A DNA stretch of 49,864 nt from an uncultured Lachnospiraceae bacterium (GCA_948688495.1 CAPQSW010000021.1:1-49864), one strand, 5' to 3'. Positions 16,236 through 25,615 are shown, numbered from the stretch's first letter. Numbers and translations are program-made. Notes: a model not told the origin generated them from the letters alone.

Positions 16236-16263
16236 AGAAGAGATCTCCTAAGAAACCTCTTCT
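16236..16263 (-). promoter_or_regulatory. Intercistronic hairpin, GH53 copy 1 to binding-protein copy 1
   Basis: Minus strand AGAAGAGGTTTC pairs with GATCTCTTCT through seven Watson-Crick pairs plus wobble pairs. It sits in the same place as the perfect hairpin in the other GH53/binding-protein module, so it is probably a conserved attenuator or mRNA-processing/stability element. Confidence 0.45.
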
Positions 16264-16292
16264 CCCTGCTGCCTGCATGTTCTGCTATGCCG

Positions 16293-19200
16293 TTATTTTT
16301 TAATTGTCACCGCCACTGCCTTGCTGTTTGCACCGCGGACTTTTCCGCCTGCACTGTCCTTCTTGTATGCACATACCCGCACATAGTAAGTCTTACCCTT
16401 TTTCAGTTTCTTGATGGTTTTCGGCGACTTTGCGGCAGTCACAGTCTTTACGCTGCCCTTCTTAAATTTCTTGGATGTAGAATAGGAAATCTGATAGCCG
16501 TCCGCACCTTTTACTTTCTTAAAGGTAACTTTCATCGCCTTCTTTGCGGAATTTTTCACTGTGGGCTTCTTCACCTTGCCGGGTTTTGCTACCTTCTTCC
16601 AGTGTGCATACAGTGTTGTGTTTTTCGTAATGTTCACGATACTGTTTTTCGTAATCTTTGTACCCTTTGTTTTCGCTGTATACCATCCCTGGAATGTGTA
16701 TTTTGCCCGCTTTGGCGATGCAAGCGTACCGTATTTCTTACCGTAAGTAACCATCTTGCTGTTCGTCTTTAATTTCTTTCCGCCGTTCACATTATAAGTA
16801 ATCTTATAAGTCTTTGGTTGTGTCGGCGTACTTACCTCCAAATCTCCCTGCCGCATCAGGCTGATGTCGTCTACCACAACCCAGGGGGCAAGTCCCTCCA
16901 TTCCTGCGCAGGCAAGCCTGGTTCCAACCTTCACGCTCTTTACATTGGCATCAACAGGAATATCTGTTATGATAGCCTGATAGAAATCTTTCCAAACATT
17001 GTTAATTTTAATCGCTGTCTTATAATTCTTCTGTGTCCCGTCTTTGTAAGTCACAACCGCATACAGGCCGGAATCACCTTTCACCTGTCCGACTGAAGTT
17101 CCCTGATACCATGCATACAGGGTATACATCCCCGTAGGGAGACTTTCAGAAATTACCTGTTCCACTTTAAAATCAATCTCTTTCCCAACTTCTGCCCATC
17201 CGGTGTAATAATAAGAACCAGACTTTGCGTTAGAAGAATTGGGCTTATCTATGAATGCGTTATTAAAGTCATTGACTTCCTTATAGTTTGTCAGTGTCCA
17301 TCCTGCAGCATTCACTCCGTCATTGTCCTCAAAACTGCCGTTTGTCACATAATTCTTTCCAGCAATCTTTACAAGACACGTGGTCTTCCATGTGCCTGCC
17401 GCCACCTGAATTTTATTGCCGTCACCGGCATTTGTATACGAAAATGCCCCGATTGTACCATTGATCGTATACTCTCCGAACGCTGCTTTCTTTAACGCCT
17501 CAACCTGCGCTGCATCCCAGCTAACCGGAACGTCCACTGCAGTACCGTCGTTGAGGTTTGCTTTCACAGTTGCTGGAAGTACAGGCGTCTGTTTATAACC
17601 CATCTGATATTCTGCCGTGTCTACCGTGCTCACCCTGGTAGGTCCTTCCGCTCCTGTATAGACCCATTTGTAGACATTGATGGAGGGAAGCGCTTTTCCA
17701 TTGAAATCAAAGAGCGCCTGGTTATTCCATTCACTTCCGTTCATGTCATCTTTAATCTCAGGGTCTGTCTCCTTTGCATAGATGGAGCCCCAGCCCGAGC
17801 CATAAAGCCTCCATGCCTTCATATTTGCCTCAAGAACCTGCTGCGCATTGGCGGCACTCTCATCATACGCCATAGGCGGCACCCATGCCGGCTCCCAGTA
17901 GAACGTACCGATTCCCTTTTCGCCGATTGCCGCAACTGCTGCAATTGCATCCCGAACCGCAGCCGCCTGGCCTTCTGCATCTACCGGATAGTTAAAGTCC
18001 ATGTCGCCCGCACCCTCAAATACTTTATCGGGATAACCGTCCCCATCTTTATAGGTCCAGGCATAGGAAATCTCTGCAACCATAACTTTCTTGTTGTATG
18101 TATCCGCAATTTTCTTCAGATTTGTTGTCAATGTCTGCGCCGTTCCATGCCAGAAAGGATAGAAGGAGCTTGCAAACACATCATAATCGACCTTATTGTA
18201 ATCCAGTGCGTCTGCTTTCCCCATCTGATAACTCTCACTCTGCGGGTCTGTGTAATGTATTGCAATCAATATATTTGGGTCGATTGCCCGGACTGCTGCA
18301 CTTCCAGCCTTTAACAATGTATAGACATTCGCGTCAGTTGTCTCGCCCGCCATACCGTTGTTAATCTCATTTCCAATCTGAACCATACCAACATCCACGC
18401 CTGCTTCCCTGAGTGTGTTGATACTGTCAGTTGTAAACTCCGTCAAAGCAGCCGTCTTTGCATTCATATCCATACCTTTCCAAGCCTTGGGAACGCTCTG
18501 CTTCTTGGGATCTGCCCAGAAATCAGAATAATGGAAATCAAGCAGTACCTTCATGCCGTAATATGTTGCGATCTTACCCATTTCTGTCACGTTCTCAATG
18601 CCGCAGTTTCCTGCTCCATACCCTTCCCGGTATACCTGCGTGCCATTTTCAAGGAAATATTCATCATACCCTGCCCCCTCAAAATAAGATGCGTCATCCG
18701 GCGACACATCCGTTTGCGGCTCAATGATCCATTTCTTTTTTGTCTCTTTGACCTGGCTGGCGCTGTATTCATTACCAGCTTCGTCAACGTATTTGTAACT
18801 TCCCTGTGCATCTACCACATAAGGACAGTTCCACAGACGCAGGCGCACATAGTTAACGCCAGATTCCTTGAGGATCTGGAACAAATTCTTTTCTGTTCCA
18901 TTCTCATCATAATATTTTACACCGCTTTGTACTTCACTCAGATAGGTGGAAACGTCCACGCCGTGAATGAAATCTTCGGAAAGACCGTCTACCTTCTGCA
19001 CGGTAATCGGTGCATTCTTTACCGCCTGGCTAGCCTCTAACGATGCATTCTTGATTCCACACCATTCACCCGCCTTCAAATCGCCGCTGATCGTGACTGT
19101 CACACTGTCTCCTGCCGCAACACTTATGGACTTGGTAGTATAGACATTTGTGTCTCCCCAGTTCTCGATCCAGCCCTTGTGCGTAATTGGCGTTGTCTCG

Positions 19201-19565
19201 GATTTTTCGCTGTTATTATTTTTGACTGTCAGCTGTAATGGCGTCACACCCTCATTTCCAACCGCGGCAACCTTTGCCGTGTAAGAACCTGCCGCCATAT
19301 TCTGTATGGTCTGGCTGATGCAAAACGTGCCTGCTTCCTCTGCCCACAAATTCAGATAACCGCCATCACCCTCATCAAATTTATAGCTACGATCTCCTGT
19401 AATGGTCCAGCCGTCTGCATTGCTGCTCAGTTCTCCGTTCTGTAATGTTCCGTTTTCTGCCGCCATGATGCTGCCAAGGGAATAGCTGTCCATGGGAATT
19501 GCAGAAAGCAGCAGACATAAACTTAATAATATGCCCGCTGCCCTTTTTAATCTCCGCTTCATCAT
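16293..19565 (-). CDS. Secreted modular GH53 endo-beta-1,4-galactanase, copy 1
   Basis: 1090 residues with a Sec signal peptide (RAAGILLSLCLLLSAIPMDS). Domain order: N-terminal beta-sandwich carbohydrate-binding-like domain (about 38-175); GH53 catalytic domain (about 190-630), starting FIHGVDVSTYLSEVQSG, with acid/base Glu400 in QIGNEINNG and nucleophile Glu498 in VMVAEISYAW; bacterial Ig-like domain (about 645-725); a second carbohydrate-binding-like domain (about 740-905, NYVTNGSFEDND to VVVDDISLMRQGD); an InlB/Flg_new-type repeat (about 920-992, YNVNGGKKL to TTLYAHWKK); and a Lys-rich Fn3-like domain. GH53 enzymes cut beta-1,4-galactan, the type-I arabinogalactan side chains of pectin. 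No sorting signal is visible. It is preceded by the four-repeat operator at 19641-19720 and followed by binding-protein copy 1. Confidence 0.95.
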   Translation of the reverse strand: MMKRRLKRAAGILLSLCLLLSAIPMDSYSLGSIMAAENGTLQNGELSSNADGWTITGDRSYKFDEGDGGYLNLWAEEAGTFCISQTIQNMAAGSYTAKVAAVGNEGVTPLQLTVKNNNSEKSETTPITHKGWIENWGDTNVYTTKSISVAAGDSVTVTISGDLKAGEWCGIKNASLEASQAVKNAPITVQKVDGLSEDFIHGVDVSTYLSEVQSGVKYYDENGTEKNLFQILKESGVNYVRLRLWNCPYVVDAQGSYKYVDEAGNEYSASQVKETKKKWIIEPQTDVSPDDASYFEGAGYDEYFLENGTQVYREGYGAGNCGIENVTEMGKIATYYGMKVLLDFHYSDFWADPKKQSVPKAWKGMDMNAKTAALTEFTTDSINTLREAGVDVGMVQIGNEINNGMAGETTDANVYTLLKAGSAAVRAIDPNILIAIHYTDPQSESYQMGKADALDYNKVDYDVFASSFYPFWHGTAQTLTTNLKKIADTYNKKVMVAEISYAWTYKDGDGYPDKVFEGAGDMDFNYPVDAEGQAAAVRDAIAAVAAIGEKGIGTFYWEPAWVPPMAYDESAANAQQVLEANMKAWRLYGSGWGSIYAKETDPEIKDDMNGSEWNNQALFDFNGKALPSINVYKWVYTGAEGPTRVSTVDTAEYQMGYKQTPVLPATVKANLNDGTAVDVPVSWDAAQVEALKKAAFGEYTINGTIGAFSYTNAGDGNKIQVAAGTWKTTCLVKIAGKNYVTNGSFEDNDGVNAAGWTLTNYKEVNDFNNAFIDKPNSSNAKSGSYYYTGWAEVGKEIDFKVEQVISESLPTGMYTLYAWYQGTSVGQVKGDSGLYAVVTYKDGTQKNYKTAIKINNVWKDFYQAIITDIPVDANVKSVKVGTRLACAGMEGLAPWVVVDDISLMRQGDLEVSTPTQPKTYKITYNVNGGKKLKTNSKMVTYGKKYGTLASPKRAKYTFQGWYTAKTKGTKITKNSIVNITKNTTLYAHWKKVAKPGKVKKPTVKNSAKKAMKVTFKKVKGADGYQISYSTSKKFKKGSVKTVTAAKSPKTIKKLKKGKTYYVRVCAYKKDSAGGKVRGANSKAVAVTIKK

Positions 19566-19617
19566 CTTCTCCTCCTTATCTTCCTGCCTGGACAGGCGTT
19601 ATAATTTTTACTCCCTT

Positions 19618-19646
19618 ATGATAAGAAGAAGCATCCACGAAAAAAA
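19618..19646 (-). promoter_or_regulatory. Activator-type promoter of GH53 copy 1
   Basis: Minus strand -10 TATCAT (19623-19618). The -35 position 17 bases upstream is only TTTTTT (19646-19641), directly next to the TACC repeats. Poor -35 plus adjacent repeats is the pattern of an activator-dependent promoter. The same TTATGATAAGAAG block recurs before GH53 copy 2. Predicted 5' UTR is about 45 bases. Confidence 0.55.
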
Positions 19647-19720
19647 ATACCAATTTTAATAAAAACTTACCAATTTTAATAAAAAAATACCAATTTTAAT
19701 AAAAACTTACCAGATTTTAA
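19641..19720. repeat. Four 20-bp direct repeats, probable binding array of the AraC-type regulator
   Basis: Units read AAAAAxxTACCAATTTTAAT with TACC at 19648, 19668, 19688 and 19708, an exact 20-bp period (about two helical turns). Units alternate TATACC-like and CTTACC-like, so the array is also a 40-bp duplication. A two-unit version with the same spacing lies before GH53 copy 2 (25593 and 25613). Confidence 0.75.
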
Positions 19721-19724
19721 TATC

Positions 19725-20498
19725 TCATCGGTAGACCCTGCTCTTTTCTTCAAATACCTGTGTCCGGTATTCCTTGGGCGACATCCCCACCTGCCTTGTG
19801 AAATCTCTGGAAAAATGCTGCGGATTTTCACGGTATCCAACCTTTGACGCCACCTGTTTAATCTTCATGTGGGAACTTTCCAGGTATTCCTTCGCACATT
19901 CCATACGATACCACAGCAAATAGGCCGAAAATGACATTCCGGTATGTTCACGGAACAATCTTCCAAAACTGCTGTAACTAACCGCCATTTTACGCGCCAT
20001 CTCCGAGGCGCTCAATTTCTCGGCAATATGCTGTTTCATATACTCCACAACATCTTCCATTCCGAACACGCCTTTGTCTTGTACGGATTCAAAATTCTTT
20101 CCCGCCTGTAAATCTTCTTCTGCCTCCGATACTTTCCCCGCCAGTTTCTTTACACACCGGTCAAACTCTGAGAATGAAATCGGCTTCAAAATATAATCCC
20201 AGGCGCCCATTGTAAATGCATTCCGCACATATTCAAAATCATCATAGGCACTTAAAACTAAAATTCCACAGTCCGGGTTATCCTTATGGATCTCAGACAC
20301 CAGAATCAGACCGGAACCTCCCGGCATATTGATGTCTGTGATTACAAACTCCGGTTCTTCCCGGCAATATATTTCCTGCGCCGCCGTCACTGACTGTGCC
20401 GTAAACACTTCATATTTCCACGGGTGCTCCATCCGCAAAAGATCGGACTTAATACTTTCACAAATGAGCAGCTCATCATCAACAACTAATACTTTCAT
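19725..20498 (-). CDS. YesN-type response regulator (REC plus AraC HTH)
   Basis: 257 residues. Receiver domain at 1-120 with the acidic pocket Asp7-Asp8 and phospho-acceptor Asp55 in FVITDINMPGGSG; conserved Lys in DYILKPISFSEF. The C-terminal 100 residues are a double helix-turn-helix of the AraC family (IAEKLSASEMARKMAVSYSS; QVASKVGYRENPQHFSRDF; GMSPKEYR). The start overlaps the stop of binding-protein copy 2 by four bases (ATGA), so it belongs to that operon. The 20-bp repeat array begins four bases after its stop. It most likely activates both GH53 promoters; since its own gene lies in the GH53-2 operon, this would be positive feedback. The cognate kinase is probably at 12972-14696. Confidence 0.95.
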   Translation of the reverse strand: MKVLVVDDELLICESIKSDLLRMEHPWKYEVFTAQSVTAAQEIYCREEPEFVITDINMPGGSGLILVSEIHKDNPDCGILVLSAYDDFEYVRNAFTMGAWDYILKPISFSEFDRCVKKLAGKVSEAEEDLQAGKNFESVQDKGVFGMEDVVEYMKQHIAEKLSASEMARKMAVSYSSFGRLFREHTGMSFSAYLLWYRMECAKEYLESSHMKIKQVASKVGYRENPQHFSRDFTRQVGMSPKEYRTQVFEEKSRVYR

Positions 20499-22054
20499 TT
20501 TTTTATCCCTTTTAATTTCTTTTTTGCCTCCTGGTACTGCTGGCTTTCATATGCTTCCAGTTCTTTGAGTCCCATCTGTTCCATCCTGGCGATTGTCTCC
20601 TGATACTTTTTCATGCAGCTTTCCAAAGAATCCGCCGTCAGAATTTCAATTTCCGCACCGCTGTAAAAACTCTCAATTTCCTCTTTTATCTCCTGTATCC
20701 GGCTGTCTTCCTCCACGGTCTCAGCCGCCTCTACGGGTTTGCTGTCATAAATAATGTAATTTCCAGCCTGTCCTTTGGAATCTGTCCGCTCTGACACTGG
20801 CTGGTACTTCTGCACAATGGTCCAGTCCACAAAAAATTCGATATTCAGGTAATACTTTTCCGCCGCCTTTTCATAATTTTCCTCAAACTCCTGCTGGACC
20901 GAATCTCTCATTACATAACGCCCATCCACCATATCATAAGTCTCCGTTCCTATCGTCGGGGCTGCATCCAAGGTTGCCTCCTCCGTCGTCATATAGGAGA
21001 TGAACTGTGCAATTTCTTTTTTGTTTTTTGCCCCTGCGCTCACCAGCGTAACCGTCCAGCCGCCGGATGGAACAGATTTCAGGTTTGGAATATTTCCTTT
21101 CTCCCCCCGGATATGGCCGGCATAGTAAACCTGCGCAAGTTTGTCTCTGCTGTATAAAACTTCCTTTGCATCCTGTATCACGGAATACCCGCTGCAGAAA
21201 AAAATCCTCCCAGACTGCATCTTTTTTCTTCTCTGGCTCAAACTCTCAGTAAATTCCTCCGACGTCATCAATCCTTCCCTATACATCTGGTTGCCAAACT
21301 GCAATGCCTCCATCCATTCGGGCTGACGGTATTTGGGGAGGTAATTCCCATCTTCATCCTCTGTTTTCATGCCAAACTGTTCCGCTATATTCTGTGTCCA
21401 CCAGCCGGAAAATGGAATGATTTCCTGCCCCTTATAAGTGAGGCTTTTCGCCGCACGCAGCACATTCAGAAGTCCCTCTTTTGTATTTAAATCTTTCATG
21501 GACATTCCGGTCTGCATAAGAAGATCGCTGCGCACATAATTATTGTTGTGTGTTACCAGATAACCCCCATATTCCTGATTGACACGCTCCGGCCCATAAT
21601 AATAACTAGCAATGGAATACCAGTTTCCATCTTCGTTCCGATACCATTCCTTCATGGAATCCGGAATGTTCACATCCGCGGCGTACCTCTCAAACAAAGG
21701 CTCTAAAGGCTCCGCCATCCCCTGGTTTTCCAACAGGAAGCGTTCCGCTGTCCGCGCCTCCACGGTAATCAGGTCCGGAAGGGAATCTGTCGCAATCAAT
21801 GCGTCCAAATCCGTCAAATCCCCTGACTTTATCTCAAGATTTACGCCTGTATTTTGAAAAACCTTTGCATCTGCAGCATTGCCCTGCGGATTCCATGTTT
21901 TGGAATAGCCTTCCACTGCCACAAACCAGGTAATCGTAACAGGATTTTCCCCCTCTGCGGGGGAATCCTGCGGCTGTAAATCTGGCTGTTTTGCCGCTCC
22001 ATATAAGAACAGGAACGCCAGAAGCAGGCATGAGGCCTGAATTATTTTCTTCAA
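20495..22054 (-). CDS. Extracytoplasmic solute-binding protein (LipO-like), copy 2
   Basis: 519 residues from a TTG start with AGGAGG six bases upstream. The N-terminus MKKIIQASCLLLAFLFLYGAAK is a signal peptide, but at the lipobox position the sequence is LYGAAKQ with no cysteine; the only Cys sits inside the hydrophobic core. The mature part matches copy 1 throughout (VTITWFVAVEGYSKTW; DSMKEWYRNEDGNWYS; GGWTVTLVSAG). It lies between GH53 copy 2 (78 bases upstream) and the response-regulator gene (4-base overlap). Without permease genes beside it, it could serve a transporter elsewhere or present ligand to the sensor kinase. The family is certain; the role is inferred. Confidence 0.93.
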   Translation of the reverse strand: MKKIIQASCLLLAFLFLYGAAKQPDLQPQDSPAEGENPVTITWFVAVEGYSKTWNPQGNAADAKVFQNTGVNLEIKSGDLTDLDALIATDSLPDLITVEARTAERFLLENQGMAEPLEPLFERYAADVNIPDSMKEWYRNEDGNWYSIASYYYGPERVNQEYGGYLVTHNNNYVRSDLLMQTGMSMKDLNTKEGLLNVLRAAKSLTYKGQEIIPFSGWWTQNIAEQFGMKTEDEDGNYLPKYRQPEWMEALQFGNQMYREGLMTSEEFTESLSQRRKKMQSGRIFFCSGYSVIQDAKEVLYSRDKLAQVYYAGHIRGEKGNIPNLKSVPSGGWTVTLVSAGAKNKKEIAQFISYMTTEEATLDAAPTIGTETYDMVDGRYVMRDSVQQEFEENYEKAAEKYYLNIEFFVDWTIVQKYQPVSERTDSKGQAGNYIIYDSKPVEAAETVEEDSRIQEIKEEIESFYSGAEIEILTADSLESCMKKYQETIARMEQMGLKELEAYESQQYQEAKKKLKGIKK

Positions 22055-22097
22055 TTTCTTCCTCCTAAAATGCTTCGCATTTGCCTTCTTCCTAAAA

Positions 22098-22121
22098 GAG
22101 AGGTTTCCTGAGAAACCTCTC
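22098..22121 (-). terminator. Hairpin with U-tract between GH53 copy 2 and binding-protein copy 2
   Basis: Perfect 10-bp stem: minus strand GAGAGGTTTC, loop TCAG, GAAACCTCTC, then TTTTAG. It could act as a leaky terminator that sets the enzyme far above the binding protein and regulator. Confidence 0.6.
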
Positions 22122-22131
22122 CTTCGTACAT

Positions 22132-25100
22132 TTATTTGCTTATCTTTACCTTGACGACCGAACTGTACTTGCCGGTAACCTTTTTCCCTGCACTGTCCTT
22201 CTTATATGCGCATACTTTCACATAATAGGTTTTGCCTTTTTTCAACTTTTTGATCGTCTTCGGTGATTTTGCAGCAGTCACGGTTTTTACTGTACCCTTC
22301 TTAAACTTCTTGGAAGTAGAATAGGAAATCTGATAACCGTTTGCACCTTTTACTTTCTTAAAGGTGATTTTCATCGTTTTCTTAGCGGAATTTTTCACCG
22401 TGGGTTTCTTCATCTTCGCCGGCTTTGAAACCTTCTTCCACTGTGCATAAAGCATTGTATCCCTGGTAATATTCACGGCGCTGTCGGCTGTAATTTTTGT
22501 TCCGCTTGTCTTTGCTGTATACCAGCCCGAGAATGTATATCCCGCACGTTTGGGTGTTGGAAGCGTACCATAGGTCTTGCCATAGGTAACCGTCTTGCTG
22601 CCTGTACTTAACTTGCTTCCGCCATTTACATTGTAGGTAATTTTATAGGTCTTTGGCTGTGTCGGCTCAGGCTTACTCACTTGGAGGTCTCCCTGTCTCA
22701 TCAGGGTAATGTCATCCACCGTAACCCAGGCGCCCTCTCCAGTAACTGATTTACAGACAACCCTGGTGCCGACTTTCACACTCTGCGTATCTGCTGTCAC
22801 TGGGAAGTTCAAGGTCCCCTGGTAGAAATCTTTCCATGTGTTGTTGATTTTCACATCCCCAGACGTATATGTGGTCTGTTTCCCGCCTTTGTCGGTCACA
22901 ACTGCGTACAGGTAAGAACCTTCCGAGCTGTTGACCCTGACACCCATATACCACGCCTGCAGCGTATACATTCCTGCTGGAAGATTCCTTAAAATCTCCT
23001 GCTCAATCTCCATATCAATTCCCTTGCCGTTCGCTGCAGCCCAGAGGTCATAATAATGAACGCCTGATTTTGCATTCGCGGAACTTGTGCCAATTTGGGA
23101 AGTTGTAGCATCATTATTTAACTTGGAAGTCCATCCATTGGCGTCTTTACCGTCATTTTTCTCAAAACTGCCGTTTAACACATAATCTGCCCCGGCAATC
23201 TTTACCACACAGGCCGCACGGTATGCGCCTGCTTCTTTTGTTATGGTTCCGCTGCCTGTATTGGTATCTTCATAAGTAAACGTATTCGTGTTTCCTGAAA
23301 TCCTGTATTCCCCAAAGGGCGCTGTCTTTAATGCTTCCACCTGTTTGGCGTCCCAGGTAACTGGAACCGACATAGCCCTGTCGTCACTTAAATGCACGGT
23401 AACCGTTTTGGGAAGATTCGGCGTCCGTTTGTAATCCATCTCATATTCTGCGACATCAATCATCCCAACGCTGGTCGGAGCTATGGAACCTGTGTAAACA
23501 TACTTGTATACATTGAGGGAATCCAGCGCTTTTCCGGTAAAGTCAAAGTACGCCTGATTATCCCATGTCCCGCCATTTTCATCATCCTTGATTTCAGGGT
23601 CTACCTCTGCTGCATAGATGGATGCCCAGCCAGCGCCATATTTCCGCCATGCCCTTAAGTTCTCTTTAAACTCCGGTGTGTCCTTTCCAGTACATACATT
23701 GGCAGGAATCCACGCCGGCTCCCAGTAAAATGTTCCGAGTCCGTTTTCACCAATCGCTGAAATTGCTGCAATCGTATCACGGATTACCGTTGCCTGTCCT
23801 TCAATGCTGATTGGATACTCAAAACTCTGGTCCGCCTTGCCCTCGACAACCATATCAGGATAACCGTCGCCATCCTCATTCGTCCACGGATAGGAAATTT
23901 CTGCAATCATCACTTTTTTGTTGTAGGTATCTGCAAGCTTTTTCAGGTTTGCAGTCAGCTTCTCCGGCTTCTGATGCCAGAACGGATAGTAGGAAGTTGC
24001 CCATACGTCGTAATCCACGCCTTTTTCCTCCAGAAGCTGTGCCTTTCTCATCTGAAAGTCAGAATCGTGCGGATCGGTGTAATGCACCGCAATCAGCATA
24101 TCTTTGTTTTTGTCCCTGCTCACTTCACGCACCGCATTGCTTCCCGCTTTCAGCAGCGTATGCGGGTCCTCTTTTTCTCCCGCCAGACCGTTGTTAATCT
24201 CATTTCCTATCTGTACCATTCCCACGTCGACGCCCGCGTCCAAAAGGGTATTCAGACTGTCCTTCGTATATTCGTAAAGCGCTTCTGCCTTTTGTTGAAG
24301 ATTTTTATTGCCCCATACCCTCGGCACACTCCATTTATTGGGATCTGCCCAGAAATCTGAGTAATGGAAGTCGATCAGAACCTTCATGCCGTGATCGGTT
24401 GCAATCTTACCAATCGTCTTGATCGTGTCAATTCCACAGTTACCGGCGCCAAATCCTTGCGGATATACCTGTGTATCGCCAATGTAGTACTCGGCCCATT
24501 CCTTGCCGGAACCATCATCCGATGTCACAAACACATTTGGCTGCTTTATCTTCAAAACACCCGCTTCATGTTCTACCCCGTTTTCATCTTTGTATTTATA
24601 GGTCTGCCCCTCTCCTGTCGTATAGGCAGTCACATCTGGGCTTACGATATTGATTCCATTTTCATTTTTCCCGCGGTCTGCGGTATAATATTCCGTTTCC
24701 TTTCCTGGTTCTGCGTCATTCACATACCGCCAGCATCCGTTATAATCTACGGCATATGGACACTCCCACAGGCGCAGACGCACATAATTGACGCCGGCAT
24801 CACTCAAAATGTCAAACAGATTCTGCTCGTTTCCATCCTTGTCGTAATACTTTACGCCACTCTGCACCTCGCTGAGATACATGGACACATCCACGCCATG
24901 AACAAAGTCTTCAGAAAGACCATCCACCTTCTTCACCGTAATACTTGCCGGCACTGCACCCTGTTCTTCGTTTGCCGGCGTAAGCGTTATGTTGGCAGCA
25001 TTATACCAATTATTTTTATTAACCGTTCCGCCAAGCGTAATTGTAATATTGTCGCCTTCGGCAACCTCCAGGGATTTGGTGGCAAACATTCTGTCCTCGG

Positions 25101-25506
25101 ATGTCTCCCACCCTTCTGTCCACCCCTGCGTCGCAAGCGTTACCTTTTCCACTTTCCCGCTGGTTTCATTTTTGATAGACAGTTCTAAAGGATTTCCCTC
25201 ACCCACGATGGCAATATCTGCCACATAAGCGCCGGCTTTCATGTTTGCAACCGTCTGGCTCATCTTAAATGTAGAAGATTCCTTCTCTCCTTCATACACA
25301 TTTAGATGACCCTGGTCGATCCCTACGGTACTGCAGTCTCCTTCCACTTCCCAGCCGTCCATATTTTCATTCAGTGTTCCATTCTGCAGCGTACCGTTTT
25401 CCGCCGCCACAACACTGCAGGACGGCCAGCAGTCCATAGGAAATACAGAAAGCAGTAGACATGCACTTAACAATATGCCCACTGCTTTTTTCAGTCTCAT
25501 CTTCAT
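22132..25506 (-). CDS. Secreted modular GH53 endo-beta-1,4-galactanase, copy 2
   Basis: 1124 residues with a signal peptide (KKAVGILLSACLLLSVFPMD). Same domain order as copy 1: N-terminal binding-like module, GH53 (about 205-665; FVHGVDVSMYLSEVQSG; acid/base Glu436 in QIGNEINNG; nucleophile Glu536 in VMIAEISYPW), Ig-like (about 680-760), carbohydrate-binding-like (about 770-940), InlB/Flg_new-type repeat (about 955-1027) and Lys-rich Fn3-like domain. It has an extra loop of about 35 residues early in the GH53 barrel (around CWRYVNDAEPGKETEYYTAD). The C-terminal modules are nearly identical to copy 1 and the catalytic parts more diverged, so the two enzymes may split substrates by chain length or branching. 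First gene of the operon with binding-protein copy 2 and the YesN-type regulator. Confidence 0.95.
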   Translation of the reverse strand: MKMRLKKAVGILLSACLLLSVFPMDCWPSCSVVAAENGTLQNGTLNENMDGWEVEGDCSTVGIDQGHLNVYEGEKESSTFKMSQTVANMKAGAYVADIAIVGEGNPLELSIKNETSGKVEKVTLATQGWTEGWETSEDRMFATKSLEVAEGDNITITLGGTVNKNNWYNAANITLTPANEEQGAVPASITVKKVDGLSEDFVHGVDVSMYLSEVQSGVKYYDKDGNEQNLFDILSDAGVNYVRLRLWECPYAVDYNGCWRYVNDAEPGKETEYYTADRGKNENGINIVSPDVTAYTTGEGQTYKYKDENGVEHEAGVLKIKQPNVFVTSDDGSGKEWAEYYIGDTQVYPQGFGAGNCGIDTIKTIGKIATDHGMKVLIDFHYSDFWADPNKWSVPRVWGNKNLQQKAEALYEYTKDSLNTLLDAGVDVGMVQIGNEINNGLAGEKEDPHTLLKAGSNAVREVSRDKNKDMLIAVHYTDPHDSDFQMRKAQLLEEKGVDYDVWATSYYPFWHQKPEKLTANLKKLADTYNKKVMIAEISYPWTNEDGDGYPDMVVEGKADQSFEYPISIEGQATVIRDTIAAISAIGENGLGTFYWEPAWIPANVCTGKDTPEFKENLRAWRKYGAGWASIYAAEVDPEIKDDENGGTWDNQAYFDFTGKALDSLNVYKYVYTGSIAPTSVGMIDVAEYEMDYKRTPNLPKTVTVHLSDDRAMSVPVTWDAKQVEALKTAPFGEYRISGNTNTFTYEDTNTGSGTITKEAGAYRAACVVKIAGADYVLNGSFEKNDGKDANGWTSKLNNDATTSQIGTSSANAKSGVHYYDLWAAANGKGIDMEIEQEILRNLPAGMYTLQAWYMGVRVNSSEGSYLYAVVTDKGGKQTTYTSGDVKINNTWKDFYQGTLNFPVTADTQSVKVGTRVVCKSVTGEGAWVTVDDITLMRQGDLQVSKPEPTQPKTYKITYNVNGGSKLSTGSKTVTYGKTYGTLPTPKRAGYTFSGWYTAKTSGTKITADSAVNITRDTMLYAQWKKVSKPAKMKKPTVKNSAKKTMKITFKKVKGANGYQISYSTSKKFKKGTVKTVTAAKSPKTIKKLKKGKTYYVKVCAYKKDSAGKKVTGKYSSVVKVKISK

Positions 25507-25562
25507 TTGCTTCTCCTCCTTATTCTCATAGTCTGAGTAAATCCTATAAAATTCACTCTTTT

Positions 25563-25615
25563 ATGATAAGAAGCAGAGCCAAGGAAAAAAAGACCATTTT
25601 TATAAAAAAAGTACC
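25563..25615 (-). promoter_or_regulatory. Promoter and two-repeat operator of GH53 copy 2
   Basis: Minus strand -10 TATCAT (25568-25563) with a T-run at the -35 place, the same layout as for GH53 copy 1. ACC-containing repeats at 25593 and 25613 are exactly 20 bp apart (AGACCATTT and GTACCAGATTT on the plus strand). Two rather than four units suggests weaker or differently tuned activation than at copy 1. Confidence 0.55.

Noticed and set aside
14567..22054. A complete ABC sugar importer
   Set aside because: Two binding proteins are present but no membrane or ATPase subunits anywhere in the locus.
24364..25188. 274-codon plus-strand ORF inside GH53 copy 2
   Set aside because: Antisense shadow of a long, motif-rich galactanase gene.
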